Below are positions 26,089 to 34,215 of a DNA stretch of 64,000 nucleotides, piece by piece. The translations under genes were made by a program, and so were the position numbers. The stretch is from JBGSOV01 sp041738935 (GTDB taxonomy: Bacteria; Patescibacteriota; Gracilibacteria; CAIRYL01; GCA-016699755): assembly GCA_041738935.1 (NCBI GenBank), contig JBGSOV010000002.1:124001-188000 (forward strand), given 5' to 3'. Below the pieces are notes generated by a model that was given only the letters and a program-made list of their open reading frames with translations, did not search any database and was not told where the DNA came from. The number at the start of each line of letters is the position of its first letter. The stretch's first letter is position 1.

Positions 26089-28119
26089 ATGTATTTTCAA
26101 AAAATCGCCGCTGGCATTTGTTTCACACTTGCATTTGCGAGTGTGCTCCTCTTTGTTTGGTTTCGCATTCCCTTCGCCGATGATTTTATTACGCAAAAAA
26201 ATGGTCATTTGATACTTGATCGCAATAGCAAAGTCTTGTTTTTTGACACGTCCGAAGCAGATGAATATGTTTTGCCAGCGGCATCTGTAGAAGAGGTTGC
26301 ACCTGCATTTGTCAACGCCGTGCTGCTTCTTGAAGACGAAAATTTTTATCGTCACAATGGCATCGATTTTGCAGCCGTACTACGTGCGCTTCAGCAAAAT
26401 ATTCGATCGCAAAAAGTTGTATCGGGTGCGAGCACAATTTCGTTGCAACTTGCCAAAAATCTCCTTGGCAATCAGCAGCGAACATGGTTACACAAAGCGC
26501 AAGAGGCTTTGTATGCGTTGCGACTTGAAGCACAATTTGGCAAAGAAGAATTGCTGGCAATGTGGGCAAATCGAGCGCCGTTTGGCAGTAATATTGTCGG
26601 CATCAATGCTGCGAGCCAGTATTATTTTCACAAATCACCGCGCGACCTTTCACTCGCGCAAGCAACATATTTGGCAGGAATCCCCAACAATCCCGATCGC
26701 TATTCGCCACTCAAGCATCCAAATGCTGCTTTGGAGCGCGGCAGAGATATTCTTTCTCATTTGCGTACAAAAGGATTTATTACTGCTGCTGACGCCGAGC
26801 TCGCAAGTGATGAAGATTTGGTCATCTACGAGCGTCCACCGCAAATTGCAGCACCGCATTTTGTGATGCGCATAATTGCAGATGGACTTAAAAAAGATAT
26901 TATCAAGACTTCGCTTGATGTGGGGTTGCAAAACCAAATCGAAAGTATCGTCAAACGTCATCTCGATTTTTTAGGCGGACACAATGCGCGTAATGCTGCG
27001 GTGATTGTTATCGAAAATGCTTCGGGCGCGATTCGCGCATACATCGGTAATGCTGATTTTTTTGACGCCAAAACTGCCGGACAAGTTGATGTGTTGCGCT
27101 CGTATCGACAAGTTGGTAGCACACTCAAACCTTTTTTGTATTATCTCGCATTTCGTGATTTGGGTTGGACGGCCGACACAATCGTGCTCGACGAGCCAAC
27201 GGGATTTCGTACAGCGATTGGAACGGATTTTGCGCCCAAAAACTTTGATCTTACGTATCGTGGCGAAATGACCGTGCGCGATGCCTTGGCAGAATCGCGT
27301 AATATTCCGGCGGTGGCGACGCTCGCCGCGATTGGCGAGTCCAAACTGTTCGCGCTTTTTGATGCACTCGACATCATTCCCCTACAAACAGCAGCAGATG
27401 CTGGACTTTCGGCGGCACTCGGCGCAGCAGAGATTCGCCCTCTTGATTTGGCACGCGGGTTTACGATTTTGGCGCGTGACGGCAAATCGCTGCAATTGTG
27501 CTCAATCGAGCCGTGCTTGCCCCAACTTGGCAAAACAATACTCGAACCAAATTTGGCGCTCGAAATTACCAATATCCTTGCAGATAATGTCGCGCGTATT
27601 GATGCCTTTGGCGAAGAATCAGCGCTGACATTCGATTTTCCGGTAGCGGCAAAAACTGGCACTTCACGCAATTTTCGCGATAACTACGCGGTGGGTTACA
27701 CCCCGATCTTTACCGTGCTCGTCTGGGTAGGAAATTCGGACGGCAGTGCAATGCAAGAAGTATCGGGGATTGCTGGCGCCGGGCCGATTTTTCATGAAGC
27801 GATCAAAACCGTAACACGCACTTCGTCCCCGCAAAAATTTGCTGATCCGCAACCACGTCTCGAAACCACAAATATTGTTGCGCCACTACGAATTCTTGCG
27901 CCGCTTGCGGGAGCAGTATTTTCGCTTGATGCAGCGCGTTTGCCGACGACACAAAAAATCCGTTTTACGACAAACAAGCCTGCGACTTTTGTACTCGATG
28001 GAGCCATCTTGGGCTCTGGGGACGAAATCTTGTGGACTCCAACAGTCGGCGAACACATACTCCGGGTTGCGGATAGCGACAATAATAATGCCGAAGCAAC
28101 ATTTGTAGTACATGAATAA
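26089..28119 (+). CDS. pbpC: Penicillin-binding protein 1C (bifunctional glycosyltransferase/transpeptidase)
   Basis: Polymerises and cross-links peptidoglycan at the outer face of the inner membrane. An N-terminal anchor (about 6-25) precedes the GT51 domain with LLLEDENFYRHNGID (catalytic Glu) and STISLQLAKNLL. The transpeptidase domain has SxxK at Ser344-Lys347 (GSTLKPF), SxN in ESRNIPA and KTG at 522-524 (AAKTGTSRNFRD). A C-terminal domain of about 90 residues resembles the PBP1C-specific tail. In many bacteria pbpC sits next to an alpha-2-macroglobulin gene; here that gene is about 9 kb away. Confidence 0.94.
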   Translation: MYFQKIAAGICFTLAFASVLLFVWFRIPFADDFITQKNGHLILDRNSKVLFFDTSEADEYVLPAASVEEVAPAFVNAVLLLEDENFYRHNGIDFAAVLRALQQNIRSQKVVSGASTISLQLAKNLLGNQQRTWLHKAQEALYALRLEAQFGKEELLAMWANRAPFGSNIVGINAASQYYFHKSPRDLSLAQATYLAGIPNNPDRYSPLKHPNAALERGRDILSHLRTKGFITAADAELASDEDLVIYERPPQIAAPHFVMRIIADGLKKDIIKTSLDVGLQNQIESIVKRHLDFLGGHNARNAAVIVIENASGAIRAYIGNADFFDAKTAGQVDVLRSYRQVGSTLKPFLYYLAFRDLGWTADTIVLDEPTGFRTAIGTDFAPKNFDLTYRGEMTVRDALAESRNIPAVATLAAIGESKLFALFDALDIIPLQTAADAGLSAALGAAEIRPLDLARGFTILARDGKSLQLCSIEPCLPQLGKTILEPNLALEITNILADNVARIDAFGEESALTFDFPVAAKTGTSRNFRDNYAVGYTPIFTVLVWVGNSDGSAMQEVSGIAGAGPIFHEAIKTVTRTSSPQKFADPQPRLETTNIVAPLRILAPLAGAVFSLDAARLPTTQKIRFTTNKPATFVLDGAILGSGDEILWTPTVGEHILRVADSDNNNAEATFVVHE

Positions 28120-28155
28120 AATGCGATTCCTCCCACTCTTATTTTTTGTTTGTTC

Positions 28156-28737
28156 ATGAAAAAGCGCCACAAACTCCTCTCCTTCTTTTTAATTTTGGCG
28201 TTTATTCTCGCGTGGAGCGCACTGCTTTATTTTGTCGGACCGGACAAACTGGTGGAGCTGATTGGTGTGCAAAACGGCTATCTTTTTGTATTTTTGGTCG
28301 CCTCTTTTGGTGGCTTTTCTTCGCTAACGATTCCTTCGCTGTATGCGACACTGGCTACTTTTACGCTCGGCGGACTTGATCCGCTGCTCCTCGGAGTTGT
28401 TTCTGGCTTTGGAGTCACAATTGGCGACAGCCTTTTTTATTTGTTGGGTCATCACGGACGACAGATTGTGTCTGGTAGGTTTCAAAAGCTTTTTCGTAAA
28501 ATTGCGCTTCGGCTTGCGCAAACACCGCGCTGGCTGATTCCACTCGTTGTTTTTGTCTATGCTGGTTTGACGCCGTTGCCCAACGACATTTTGACGATTT
28601 CGCTCGCAATTTCCAAAATCAGTTGGCGGCGCATTATTATCCCTTTACTCCTCGGAAATATTGTCCTGATGACATTAATCGTTTTGGGGACGCAAAAAGG
28701 CGCACAGTATTTAGAATCGCTGCCGCTGTTTGATTAA
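28156..28737 (+). CDS. VTT-domain (DedA/TVP38-like) membrane protein
   Basis: Membrane protein of the DedA/VTT superfamily, thought to move lipids or support proton-coupled transport across the inner membrane. The diagnostic glycine-rich segment is LLGVVSGFGVTIGDSLFYLLG and the second re-entrant motif is VYAGLTPLPNDILTISLAI. Four or five hydrophobic segments in 193 residues. It follows pbpC by 36 bp and may share its transcript. The start is ATG 28156; an in-frame TTG lies 6 bp before. Confidence 0.88.
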   Translation: MKKRHKLLSFFLILAFILAWSALLYFVGPDKLVELIGVQNGYLFVFLVASFGGFSSLTIPSLYATLATFTLGGLDPLLLGVVSGFGVTIGDSLFYLLGHHGRQIVSGRFQKLFRKIALRLAQTPRWLIPLVVFVYAGLTPLPNDILTISLAISKISWRRIIIPLLLGNIVLMTLIVLGTQKGAQYLESLPLFD

Positions 28738-28861
28738 TATTTCGCTTACAAAAAATTCTTGCAAGAAAAGTGTTACTTTTTTTATCACATCTGCGTATTT
28801 GCTTATGCACGGAAAAAATGGAAGATTTCTGCAGAACAAAATTTCTTTTCCCGCGTCTGTT

Positions 28862-29419
28862 ATGACTGACGAAGCTATTGTGCTCGAATGTCAATCCGGT
28901 GACTTTGCTCACTTCGATACGCTGTATGATGCTTATTTGCAAAGAATCTATGATTTTATTTACTTCAAAACGCATCATCGCCAAACCGCCGAAGATCTTG
29001 CATCGCAAGTATTTTTTAGTCTTGTCGAAAATATTGACAGTTTTGACAGCAGGAAAGGAGTTTTTGCGGCATGGATTTTTCGCATCGCACGCAACAAAGT
29101 CATCGACCATTATCGAACGAATAAACACACGAGCGATATTGCAGACGCGTGGGATCTTGCCGCCGACAGCAATGTCGAAAGCGATGTTGATGCCAAACTT
29201 ACGCTTGGCAATCTGCACGATGCCATGCGCCAATTGACAGCCGAACAGCGCGAAATTGTTTTACTCCGCATCTGGCAAGATTTGCCGTTTGCAGAAATTG
29301 CGCGTCTGCTCGGCAAAAAAGAGCCAGCGGTCAAAATGGCATTTGGACGCGCGCTCCAAAAAATCGAAACTGACAAGCTGCTGCCACTATTCGTTCTTTT
29401 CTTTTTCTCCCACCAATGA
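28862..29419 (+). CDS. ECF-type RNA polymerase sigma factor
   Basis: Region 2 is seen at about residues 10-85 (FDTLYDAYLQRIYDFIYF, then AAWIFRIARNKVIDHYR) and region 4 at about 115-175 (LTAEQREIVLLRIWQDLPFA, EIARLLG, VKMAFGRALQKIE). The ATG at 28862 gives 185 residues; the open frame upstream does not look coding. Its TGA overlaps the ATG of the next gene (ATGA), the usual arrangement of an ECF sigma and its anti-sigma. A 12-bp palindrome (TTCTTGCAAGAA, 28756-28767) lies in the upstream gap. Confidence 0.93.
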   Translation: MTDEAIVLECQSGDFAHFDTLYDAYLQRIYDFIYFKTHHRQTAEDLASQVFFSLVENIDSFDSRKGVFAAWIFRIARNKVIDHYRTNKHTSDIADAWDLAADSNVESDVDAKLTLGNLHDAMRQLTAEQREIVLLRIWQDLPFAEIARLLGKKEPAVKMAFGRALQKIETDKLLPLFVLFFFSHQ

Positions 29420-31020
29420 ACAAGAATACACAGCAAATTTTGGCAGAACTGTACGCCTTGGATGCAGGGCTCAAATCACGCGAAAAAGAACTGCTCGTGA
29501 TTCTCGACAAACTGCAAAAATCACGCCCCACAACCACACTTGATTCCGCTTTTGTTGAAGCGTTACGTGCTGATCTCAAAATCGAAATCGCTGCTCTTCC
29601 TCTTGCTACTTCTCCAGACAATTCTGGACAAAAAAAACTTTTTTCTTTTTCCTTTTCATATATGCAGGCACTTGGACTTGCAACCGCAGGCGTCATGCTC
29701 GGCGTGACCGCCTTCAACTTTCCTTTTAGCGGCGACGGCTATATCCGCGAACGCCGACCAGATCCCACGCCGCAACAAATTGTGATGGGTTCGAATATCG
29801 AGCTTGTCCCCGTTGGTGCGGACGCTTTTGGTAAAATCACTATCGATGTGACCGCTCAAGAGGGTGCGGCAAATGCCAAAGGCACCGGCGGTGGTGGTGC
29901 CGTCCAATATATGTTGAGCGATGCAAAAATGATGCCGCCGATGGATGCGACGCGCTACGAATATATTTATACTGGCGAACTCGTTCTGCCGACTGCGAGC
30001 GAACTGCCGGTTTACAAACGCGTCGGACACAATGACACTGGCAGCGCGATTGCCAACATGCTTTCGGGCTATGATTTGAAACTGTTTGACGCCAAAAAAT
30101 TATCGAACCTCGAAGTGCAAAATATCAACCTCGTCGAAAACAAAAAGATGGGCTACATGATTTCCGTGGATTTTATCAACGAATCAGCCTCTATCAATCC
30201 CAATTATGACACGTGGACAAATCCATCAAGCACATGTTGGGAAGGTGACAAAAGCCCCGAAGATGCCGAAAAATGTGCTCAACAATACGCGCTCAATCTG
30301 AGTGATATTCCTGCCGAAAGCGAAATGATTGCGATGGCGGACAAATTTTTGAGCGACTATGGCATCGATGCTAGCGGCTACGGCGCGCCATATGTTAATG
30401 ACGAATGGCGTGTGTATTACGATCAAACAGTCGCCGAGCGTGCTGCTGCTTCGACAGACGACGCAGCAACCATGCCAGCGCCGTGGGTGCCCGAACAGAT
30501 GCAAGTGGTGTATCCTTTTGTCTTTGATGGGCAAATGGTTTACGACGCAAGCGGCAATCCGAGTGGATTATCGGTTACGATTGATATTCCCAACAAAAAA
30601 GCTTCTGGCATTTACAATCTCACCACGCGTCGCTACGAACAATCAGATTACGCTGTCGAAAACGATGCTGCCGCAATTCTCGAACTTGCCAAAAAAGGTG
30701 GTGTCTGGCCATCGTGGTATGGGTCTGATGCGGACAAGGTCGAGCAGGTTGCATTGGGCGAGCCACAACAAGGAATGATTCAGCATTGGGTTTATGAAGA
30801 TAATATCTCGAGCGAAATCTTTGTACCAGCGCTGATCTTTCCGGTAGAAGAAAAATCGACACCCGAGCACTTTATTCCGCAGGTGGTGATTGTGCCACTC
30901 GTCAAAGATGCGGTAAACATCCCCGACGTTTATCCGATTATGTACCGCGAAGAAGCGGTGATTGAAGCAGATATTGCCCCAGCGACCGAGCAAGTAACGC
31001 CTGAGCTAAACACCAAATAA
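29416..31020 (+). CDS. Probable membrane anti-sigma factor with large external domain
   Basis: Residues 1-75 are charged and helical (LDKLQKSRPTTTLDSAFVEA), probably cytosolic and able to bind the sigma factor. One membrane helix spans about 82-102 (YMQALGLATAGVMLGVTAF). The remaining 430 residues lie outside: a Gly-rich short stretch (GTGGGG), then alternating alpha-beta sequence and a C-terminal beta-rich region reminiscent of PepSY/YcdB-like sensor folds, which is uncertain. The ATGA overlap with the ECF sigma gene supports a regulatory pair. A perfect terminator follows. Confidence 0.78.
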   Translation: MNKNTQQILAELYALDAGLKSREKELLVILDKLQKSRPTTTLDSAFVEALRADLKIEIAALPLATSPDNSGQKKLFSFSFSYMQALGLATAGVMLGVTAFNFPFSGDGYIRERRPDPTPQQIVMGSNIELVPVGADAFGKITIDVTAQEGAANAKGTGGGGAVQYMLSDAKMMPPMDATRYEYIYTGELVLPTASELPVYKRVGHNDTGSAIANMLSGYDLKLFDAKKLSNLEVQNINLVENKKMGYMISVDFINESASINPNYDTWTNPSSTCWEGDKSPEDAEKCAQQYALNLSDIPAESEMIAMADKFLSDYGIDASGYGAPYVNDEWRVYYDQTVAERAAASTDDAATMPAPWVPEQMQVVYPFVFDGQMVYDASGNPSGLSVTIDIPNKKASGIYNLTTRRYEQSDYAVENDAAAILELAKKGGVWPSWYGSDADKVEQVALGEPQQGMIQHWVYEDNISSEIFVPALIFPVEEKSTPEHFIPQVVIVPLVKDAVNIPDVYPIMYREEAVIEADIAPATEQVTPELNTK

Positions 31021-31052
31021 GCTTCGCTCTTCTCATTGTGGAATAAACAAGC

Positions 31053-31080
31053 AAAAAGCCGCTCAATCGAGCGGCTTTTT
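31053..31080. terminator. Intrinsic terminator after the sigma/anti-sigma pair
   Basis: AAAAAGCCGCTC, loop AATC, GAGCGGCTTTTT: perfect 12-bp stem with flanking A- and T-runs. Beyond it, 31081-31256 is AT-rich with nothing recognised. Confidence 0.95.
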
Positions 31081-31256
31081 GCGAAATCGATACTCTGGTT
31101 TTTTGTCGCTGCCAATTTTCCTCTATTTTGAAATTAATAAAAATATAGTCAATACATGATCTACCCTTTAATATTTAAAATTTTTGAGTAATACAAGAGT
31201 ACGGGCTTGATAGCTATATATTGCGTAGCATAGACTGCAACGAAAGCAAGTAAATT

Positions 31257-31286
31257 TTGATGACAGTTTTTTCGAAACTTTATACT
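31257..31286 (+). promoter_or_regulatory. Promoter of the secreted propeller gene
   Basis: TTGATG (31257-31262), 18 nt, TATACT (31281-31286); leader about 34 nt. Confidence 0.6.
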
Positions 31287-31326
31287 GTGAATTTGCTGCT
31301 TTTTATTTACTTTTTCTTTTTCAATT

Positions 31327-33069
31327 ATGAAAACAAATTTTTCTGGTTATTCCTTAAAAAACAACAAATCTTCGTTTTTGGGAATGATACTTTTTGTGGT
31401 CATTTGTCTATTGTTAGCTGCTTCAACTAGACATAATGAAGTATTTGCTTCAATAGATGAAGATTACCCGCAAATCATCAGTGTAGCTTCAGATGGTACT
31501 ATTGGAAATGATTCATCACAATTACCTTCTGTCTCTGCCGATGGTCGCTTTGTAGCATTCAGTTCCGCTGCTACCAATCTTGTTCCTAACGACACGAATA
31601 ATAGAGATGATATCTTTGTCCATGATCGCGTCACACATACTACCGAACGCATCAGTATTGCCTCTGATGGACAACAGGGAAATAGCTATGCAGAATTCCC
31701 TGTTATCTCTGCCGATGGTCGCTTTGTAGCATTCAGTTCCGCTGCTACCAATCTTGTTCCCAACGACACGAACAATATATCGGATATCTTTGTCCATGAT
31801 CGCGTCACACATACTACCGAACGCATCAGTATTGCCTCTGACGGACAACAGGGAAATAGCTATGCAGAATCACCCTCTGTCTCTGCTGATGGTCGCTTCG
31901 TAGCATTTCGTTCCGCTGCTACCAATCTTGTTCCCAACGACACGAATGATACTGAGGATATCTTTGTCCATGATCGCGCAACACATACTACCGAACGCAT
32001 CAGCGTCGCCTCCGATGGTCAACAGGGGAATAGCTATACAGACCTACCCTCAATTTCTGCCGATGGTCGCTTCGTAGCGTTCTTTTCCGACGCTTCTAAT
32101 CTCGTTCCCAATGACACGAATAATAGAGATGATATCTTTGTCCATGATCGCGTCACACATACTACCGAACGCATCAGTATTGCTTCCGACGGACAACAGG
32201 GAAATAGTAATAGTAGTGCAGAATCACCCTCTATTTCTGCCGATGGTCGCTTCGTAGCATTTAGTTCCCTCGCATATAATCTTGTTCCCAACGACACGAA
32301 TAATGCTGCGGACATCTTTGTCCATGATCGCGTCACACATACTACCGAACGCATCAGTATCGCTTCCGACGGACAACAGGGAAATAGCTATGCACATTTT
32401 CCTTCTATTTCTGCTGATGGTCGTTTTGTAGGTTTCTTTTCCGACGCTTCCAACCTTGTTCTTGGTGATACAAATGGTCAGTATGATGTATTCATCACAA
32501 AGAACCCCCTTTTAGATACAACCCCAACTCCAACCCCAACCCCAACTCCAACCCCAACCCCAACTCCAACCCCAACTCCAACCCCAACTCCAACCCCAAC
32601 TCCAACTCCAACCCCAACTCCAACCCCAACCCCAACTCCAACCCCAACCCCAACTCCAACCCCAACTCCAACTCCAACCCCAACCCCAACCCCAACTCCA
32701 ACTCCAACTCCTACTCCAAAAAGCATCTCCCTTAAGAGTTCCGTCTCCTCCATCAACGGTGTCACTTCTGCAACGCTCACTTGGAATGTCACTGGCTACA
32801 CGAGTTGTACTGGATCTGGTGCTTGGAGCGGAAACAAACCGCTCTCTGGTACTCTGACGGTTATTCCTACTACGACCAAAACTTACAAACTGACTTGCAC
32901 AAATGGTTCATCCACTGCTCAAAGTAGTGTAACGGTTAGTGCCAGCTCATCCAGTAGCTCTGGCTCTTCTTCCGGAAGTTCTAGCTCGAGCAGCTCCTCT
33001 TCATCTTCTTCTAGCAGCAGCTCCTCTGGGAGCTCTGGATCAGGTGGTTGGGGCGGCTGGTCGTGGTAA
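31327..33069 (+). CDS. Secreted six-bladed TolB/PD40-like propeller with Thr-Pro linker, Ig-like domain and Ser-rich tail
   Basis: A signal peptide or anchor (about 18-38) is followed by six tandem 58-60-residue units, each beginning ADGRFVAF and containing NLVPNDTN, DIFVHDR, HTTERIS and SDGQQGNS, the pattern of PD40/TolB-like propeller blades. A Thr-Pro tract of more than 30 dipeptides (about 399-463) leads to a beta-sandwich domain (about 470-540: SATLTWNVTGYTSCTGSG, GTLTVIPTTTKTYKLTC). The tail is a Ser/Gly tract ending GSGGWGGWSW. It is probably a surface or released protein held away from the cell by the linker. The 3' end is duplicated as a relic at 37102-37182. Confidence 0.88.
   Translation: MKTNFSGYSLKNNKSSFLGMILFVVICLLLAASTRHNEVFASIDEDYPQIISVASDGTIGNDSSQLPSVSADGRFVAFSSAATNLVPNDTNNRDDIFVHDRVTHTTERISIASDGQQGNSYAEFPVISADGRFVAFSSAATNLVPNDTNNISDIFVHDRVTHTTERISIASDGQQGNSYAESPSVSADGRFVAFRSAATNLVPNDTNDTEDIFVHDRATHTTERISVASDGQQGNSYTDLPSISADGRFVAFFSDASNLVPNDTNNRDDIFVHDRVTHTTERISIASDGQQGNSNSSAESPSISADGRFVAFSSLAYNLVPNDTNNAADIFVHDRVTHTTERISIASDGQQGNSYAHFPSISADGRFVGFFSDASNLVLGDTNGQYDVFITKNPLLDTTPTPTPTPTPTPTPTPTPTPTPTPTPTPTPTPTPTPTPTPTPTPTPTPTPTPTPTPTPTPTPTPTPKSISLKSSVSSINGVTSATLTWNVTGYTSCTGSGAWSGNKPLSGTLTVIPTTTKTYKLTCTNGSSTAQSSVTVSASSSSSSGSSSGSSSSSSSSSSSSSSSSSGSSGSGGWGGWSW
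31537..32512 (+). repeat. Six near-identical tandem repeats encoding propeller blades
   Basis: Units begin at 31537, 31711, 31885, 32059, 32239 and 32413: period 174 bp, with one unit of 180 bp carrying an NSS insertion. Identity at DNA level is very high (shared blocks such as GACACGAATAATAGAGATGA), implying recent duplication or gene conversion. Confidence 0.9.
32518..32717 (+). repeat. CCAACT/CCAACC hexanucleotide tract coding for Thr-Pro
   Basis: About 200 bp of ACTCCA / ACCCCA codon pairs. Likely to vary in length by slippage in steps of six bases without frameshift. Confidence 0.92.
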
Positions 33070-33086
33070 GTACCAAGCATCATACT

Positions 33087-33134
33087 TCGAAACACCAAAA
33101 AAGAGGGCAGCCGCCCTCTTTTTTGGTGTTTCGA
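33087..33134. terminator. Very long intrinsic terminator after the propeller gene
   Basis: A perfect 22-bp inverted repeat (33087-33108 with 33113-33134, loop AGCC) that contains A6/T6 runs. It begins 17 bp after the stop codon. Confidence 0.93.
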
Positions 33135-33273
33135 TTGAAAAGTAAGAACTGAGAATTCTTTTGGTTGTTTTGGTTTACTGAGCCACCCGATTCCGGGCAA
33201 GTTGGAATGACAAAACATGGATTGTCACGTCACTCCCTTCGGTTATTTCTCGCAAAGACGCGGTTTTTCGTCA

Positions 33274-33301
33274 TTGCGATCCCGCCACGGCGGGATCGCA
33301 A
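33274..33301. repeat. Dispersed palindrome, CCCGCCACGGCGGG core
   Basis: TTGCGATCCCGCC, AC, GGCGGGATCGCAA (13-bp arms). It lies in a 260-bp gene-free gap (33135-33394) that also holds ACATGGATTG and ATGACA segments shared with the copy at 63717-63748. No ORF is supported in the gap. Confidence 0.75.
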
Positions 33302-33394
33302 AGATGAGGCTGCTGTCTCGGCTGACGCAATCCCAAAGAACGCGCAGCGTCTTTTTTTCCGAAAGAGAGGCGCATCATTTGCAATACATTTTTT

Positions 33395-33901
33395 TCAACC
33401 CAAAGAATCAGGAAATTCTAATTTAGAGAGGGCAAGTGCCTTGGCACTTTTTTGCGTTGTCGCCCAGTAGGCGATAGCAATCGCATCGGCAGCGTCATCG
33501 GGTTTGGGCAGATTTGGCAACAAAAATATCCGCTGCAACATATGCTGTACTTGTGCCTTGGGGGCATTGCCATAGCCGCAAACGGCGATTTTGACATCTT
33601 TGGGCGACACCTCGAGAGTGGGAACGCCTTCGGCGGCAAAGGCATAGAGCAAAACTCCGCGAGCGTGTGAAACCATCATGCCGCTTGTGACATTTTGAAC
33701 AAAAAAGAGTTGCTCGATGGCAATCACATCAGGACGCAATTCGCATACTAAAGCGCGTGCATCCTCGGCGATTTGTAACAAGCGTTCCGAGAGCGAAAGC
33801 TTTGCCGATGTCTCAATTGTGCCAAAATCGATAAGCTTGCCGTCTTGCAAAAAAGCAAAACCGATTGTCGCAAGCCCTGGGTCGATACCAAGTATTTTCA
33901 T
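33395..33901 (-). CDS. ruvC: Holliday junction resolvase RuvC
   Basis: Dimeric nuclease that cuts Holliday junctions during recombination with RuvAB. Active-site acids are visible: Asp7 in ILGIDPG, Glu63 in IAIEQLFF, and Asp136 and Asp139 in KPDDAADAIAIA. The 168-residue length is normal. The start is ATG 33901 at MKILGIDPG; a longer open frame upstream lacks similarity. ruvA and ruvB are not adjacent. tRNA-Arg lies divergently upstream. Confidence 0.95.
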   Translation of the reverse strand: MKILGIDPGLATIGFAFLQDGKLIDFGTIETSAKLSLSERLLQIAEDARALVCELRPDVIAIEQLFFVQNVTSGMMVSHARGVLLYAFAAEGVPTLEVSPKDVKIAVCGYGNAPKAQVQHMLQRIFLLPNLPKPDDAADAIAIAYWATTQKSAKALALSKLEFPDSLG

Positions 33902-34018
33902 CAAAAGGCATTCTCTCACAATTGCGCCCGGAACAAAAATATGAAAAAATGATGTAGTCCATCCAATAGAAGCGAGCCATTTTGATTTTGCGGCATGTCT
34001 TCTCAAAAAAAATCACGT

Positions 34019-34094
34019 GCTCCGGTAGCTCAGTGGATAGAGCAGCAGCCTTCTAAGCTGACGGTCGCAGGTTCGATTCCTGCCCGGGGTACCA
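34019..34094 (+). tRNA. tRNA-Arg (anticodon TCT)
   Basis: Acceptor GCTCCGG / CCGGGGT (G-T pairs at positions 1 and 3), anticodon loop CTTCTAA, T-arm GCAGG / CCTGC around TTCGATT, encoded CCA (34092-34094). Confidence 0.95.
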
Positions 34095-34184
34095 CTTGTT
34101 TTGTGAGCTGGAACGAAAAATTTGCATTACAAAAAGATATTGAGAGAGAAAAGTGTCAAAAAACGAGACTTTTGTATTTATTTG

Positions 34185-34193
34185 TGTTATAAT
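34185..34193 (+). promoter_or_regulatory. Extended -10 promoter element upstream of the 737-aa gene
   Basis: TGT directly before a perfect TATAAT (34188-34193). No strong -35 is seen (GAGACT at 17 nt). Transcription would begin near 34200, giving a leader of about 16 nt. Confidence 0.55.
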
Positions 34194-34215
34194 AAAACAA
34201 TAGTTTTTGCAGAAG

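Noticed and set aside
28756..28767. Palindrome TTCTTGCAAGAA upstream of the sigma factor as an operator
   Set aside because: The palindrome is real, but there is no second copy or promoter element at a suitable distance to support a regulatory call.
31081..31326. Riboswitch (c-di-GMP type) upstream of the propeller gene
   Set aside because: Only a loose CGAAAG string matches; the conserved core and pairing are absent.
33995..34192. Open frame starting MSSQKKSRAPVAQWIEQ
   Set aside because: It runs straight through tRNA-Arg; this translation is the common false protein of that tRNA.
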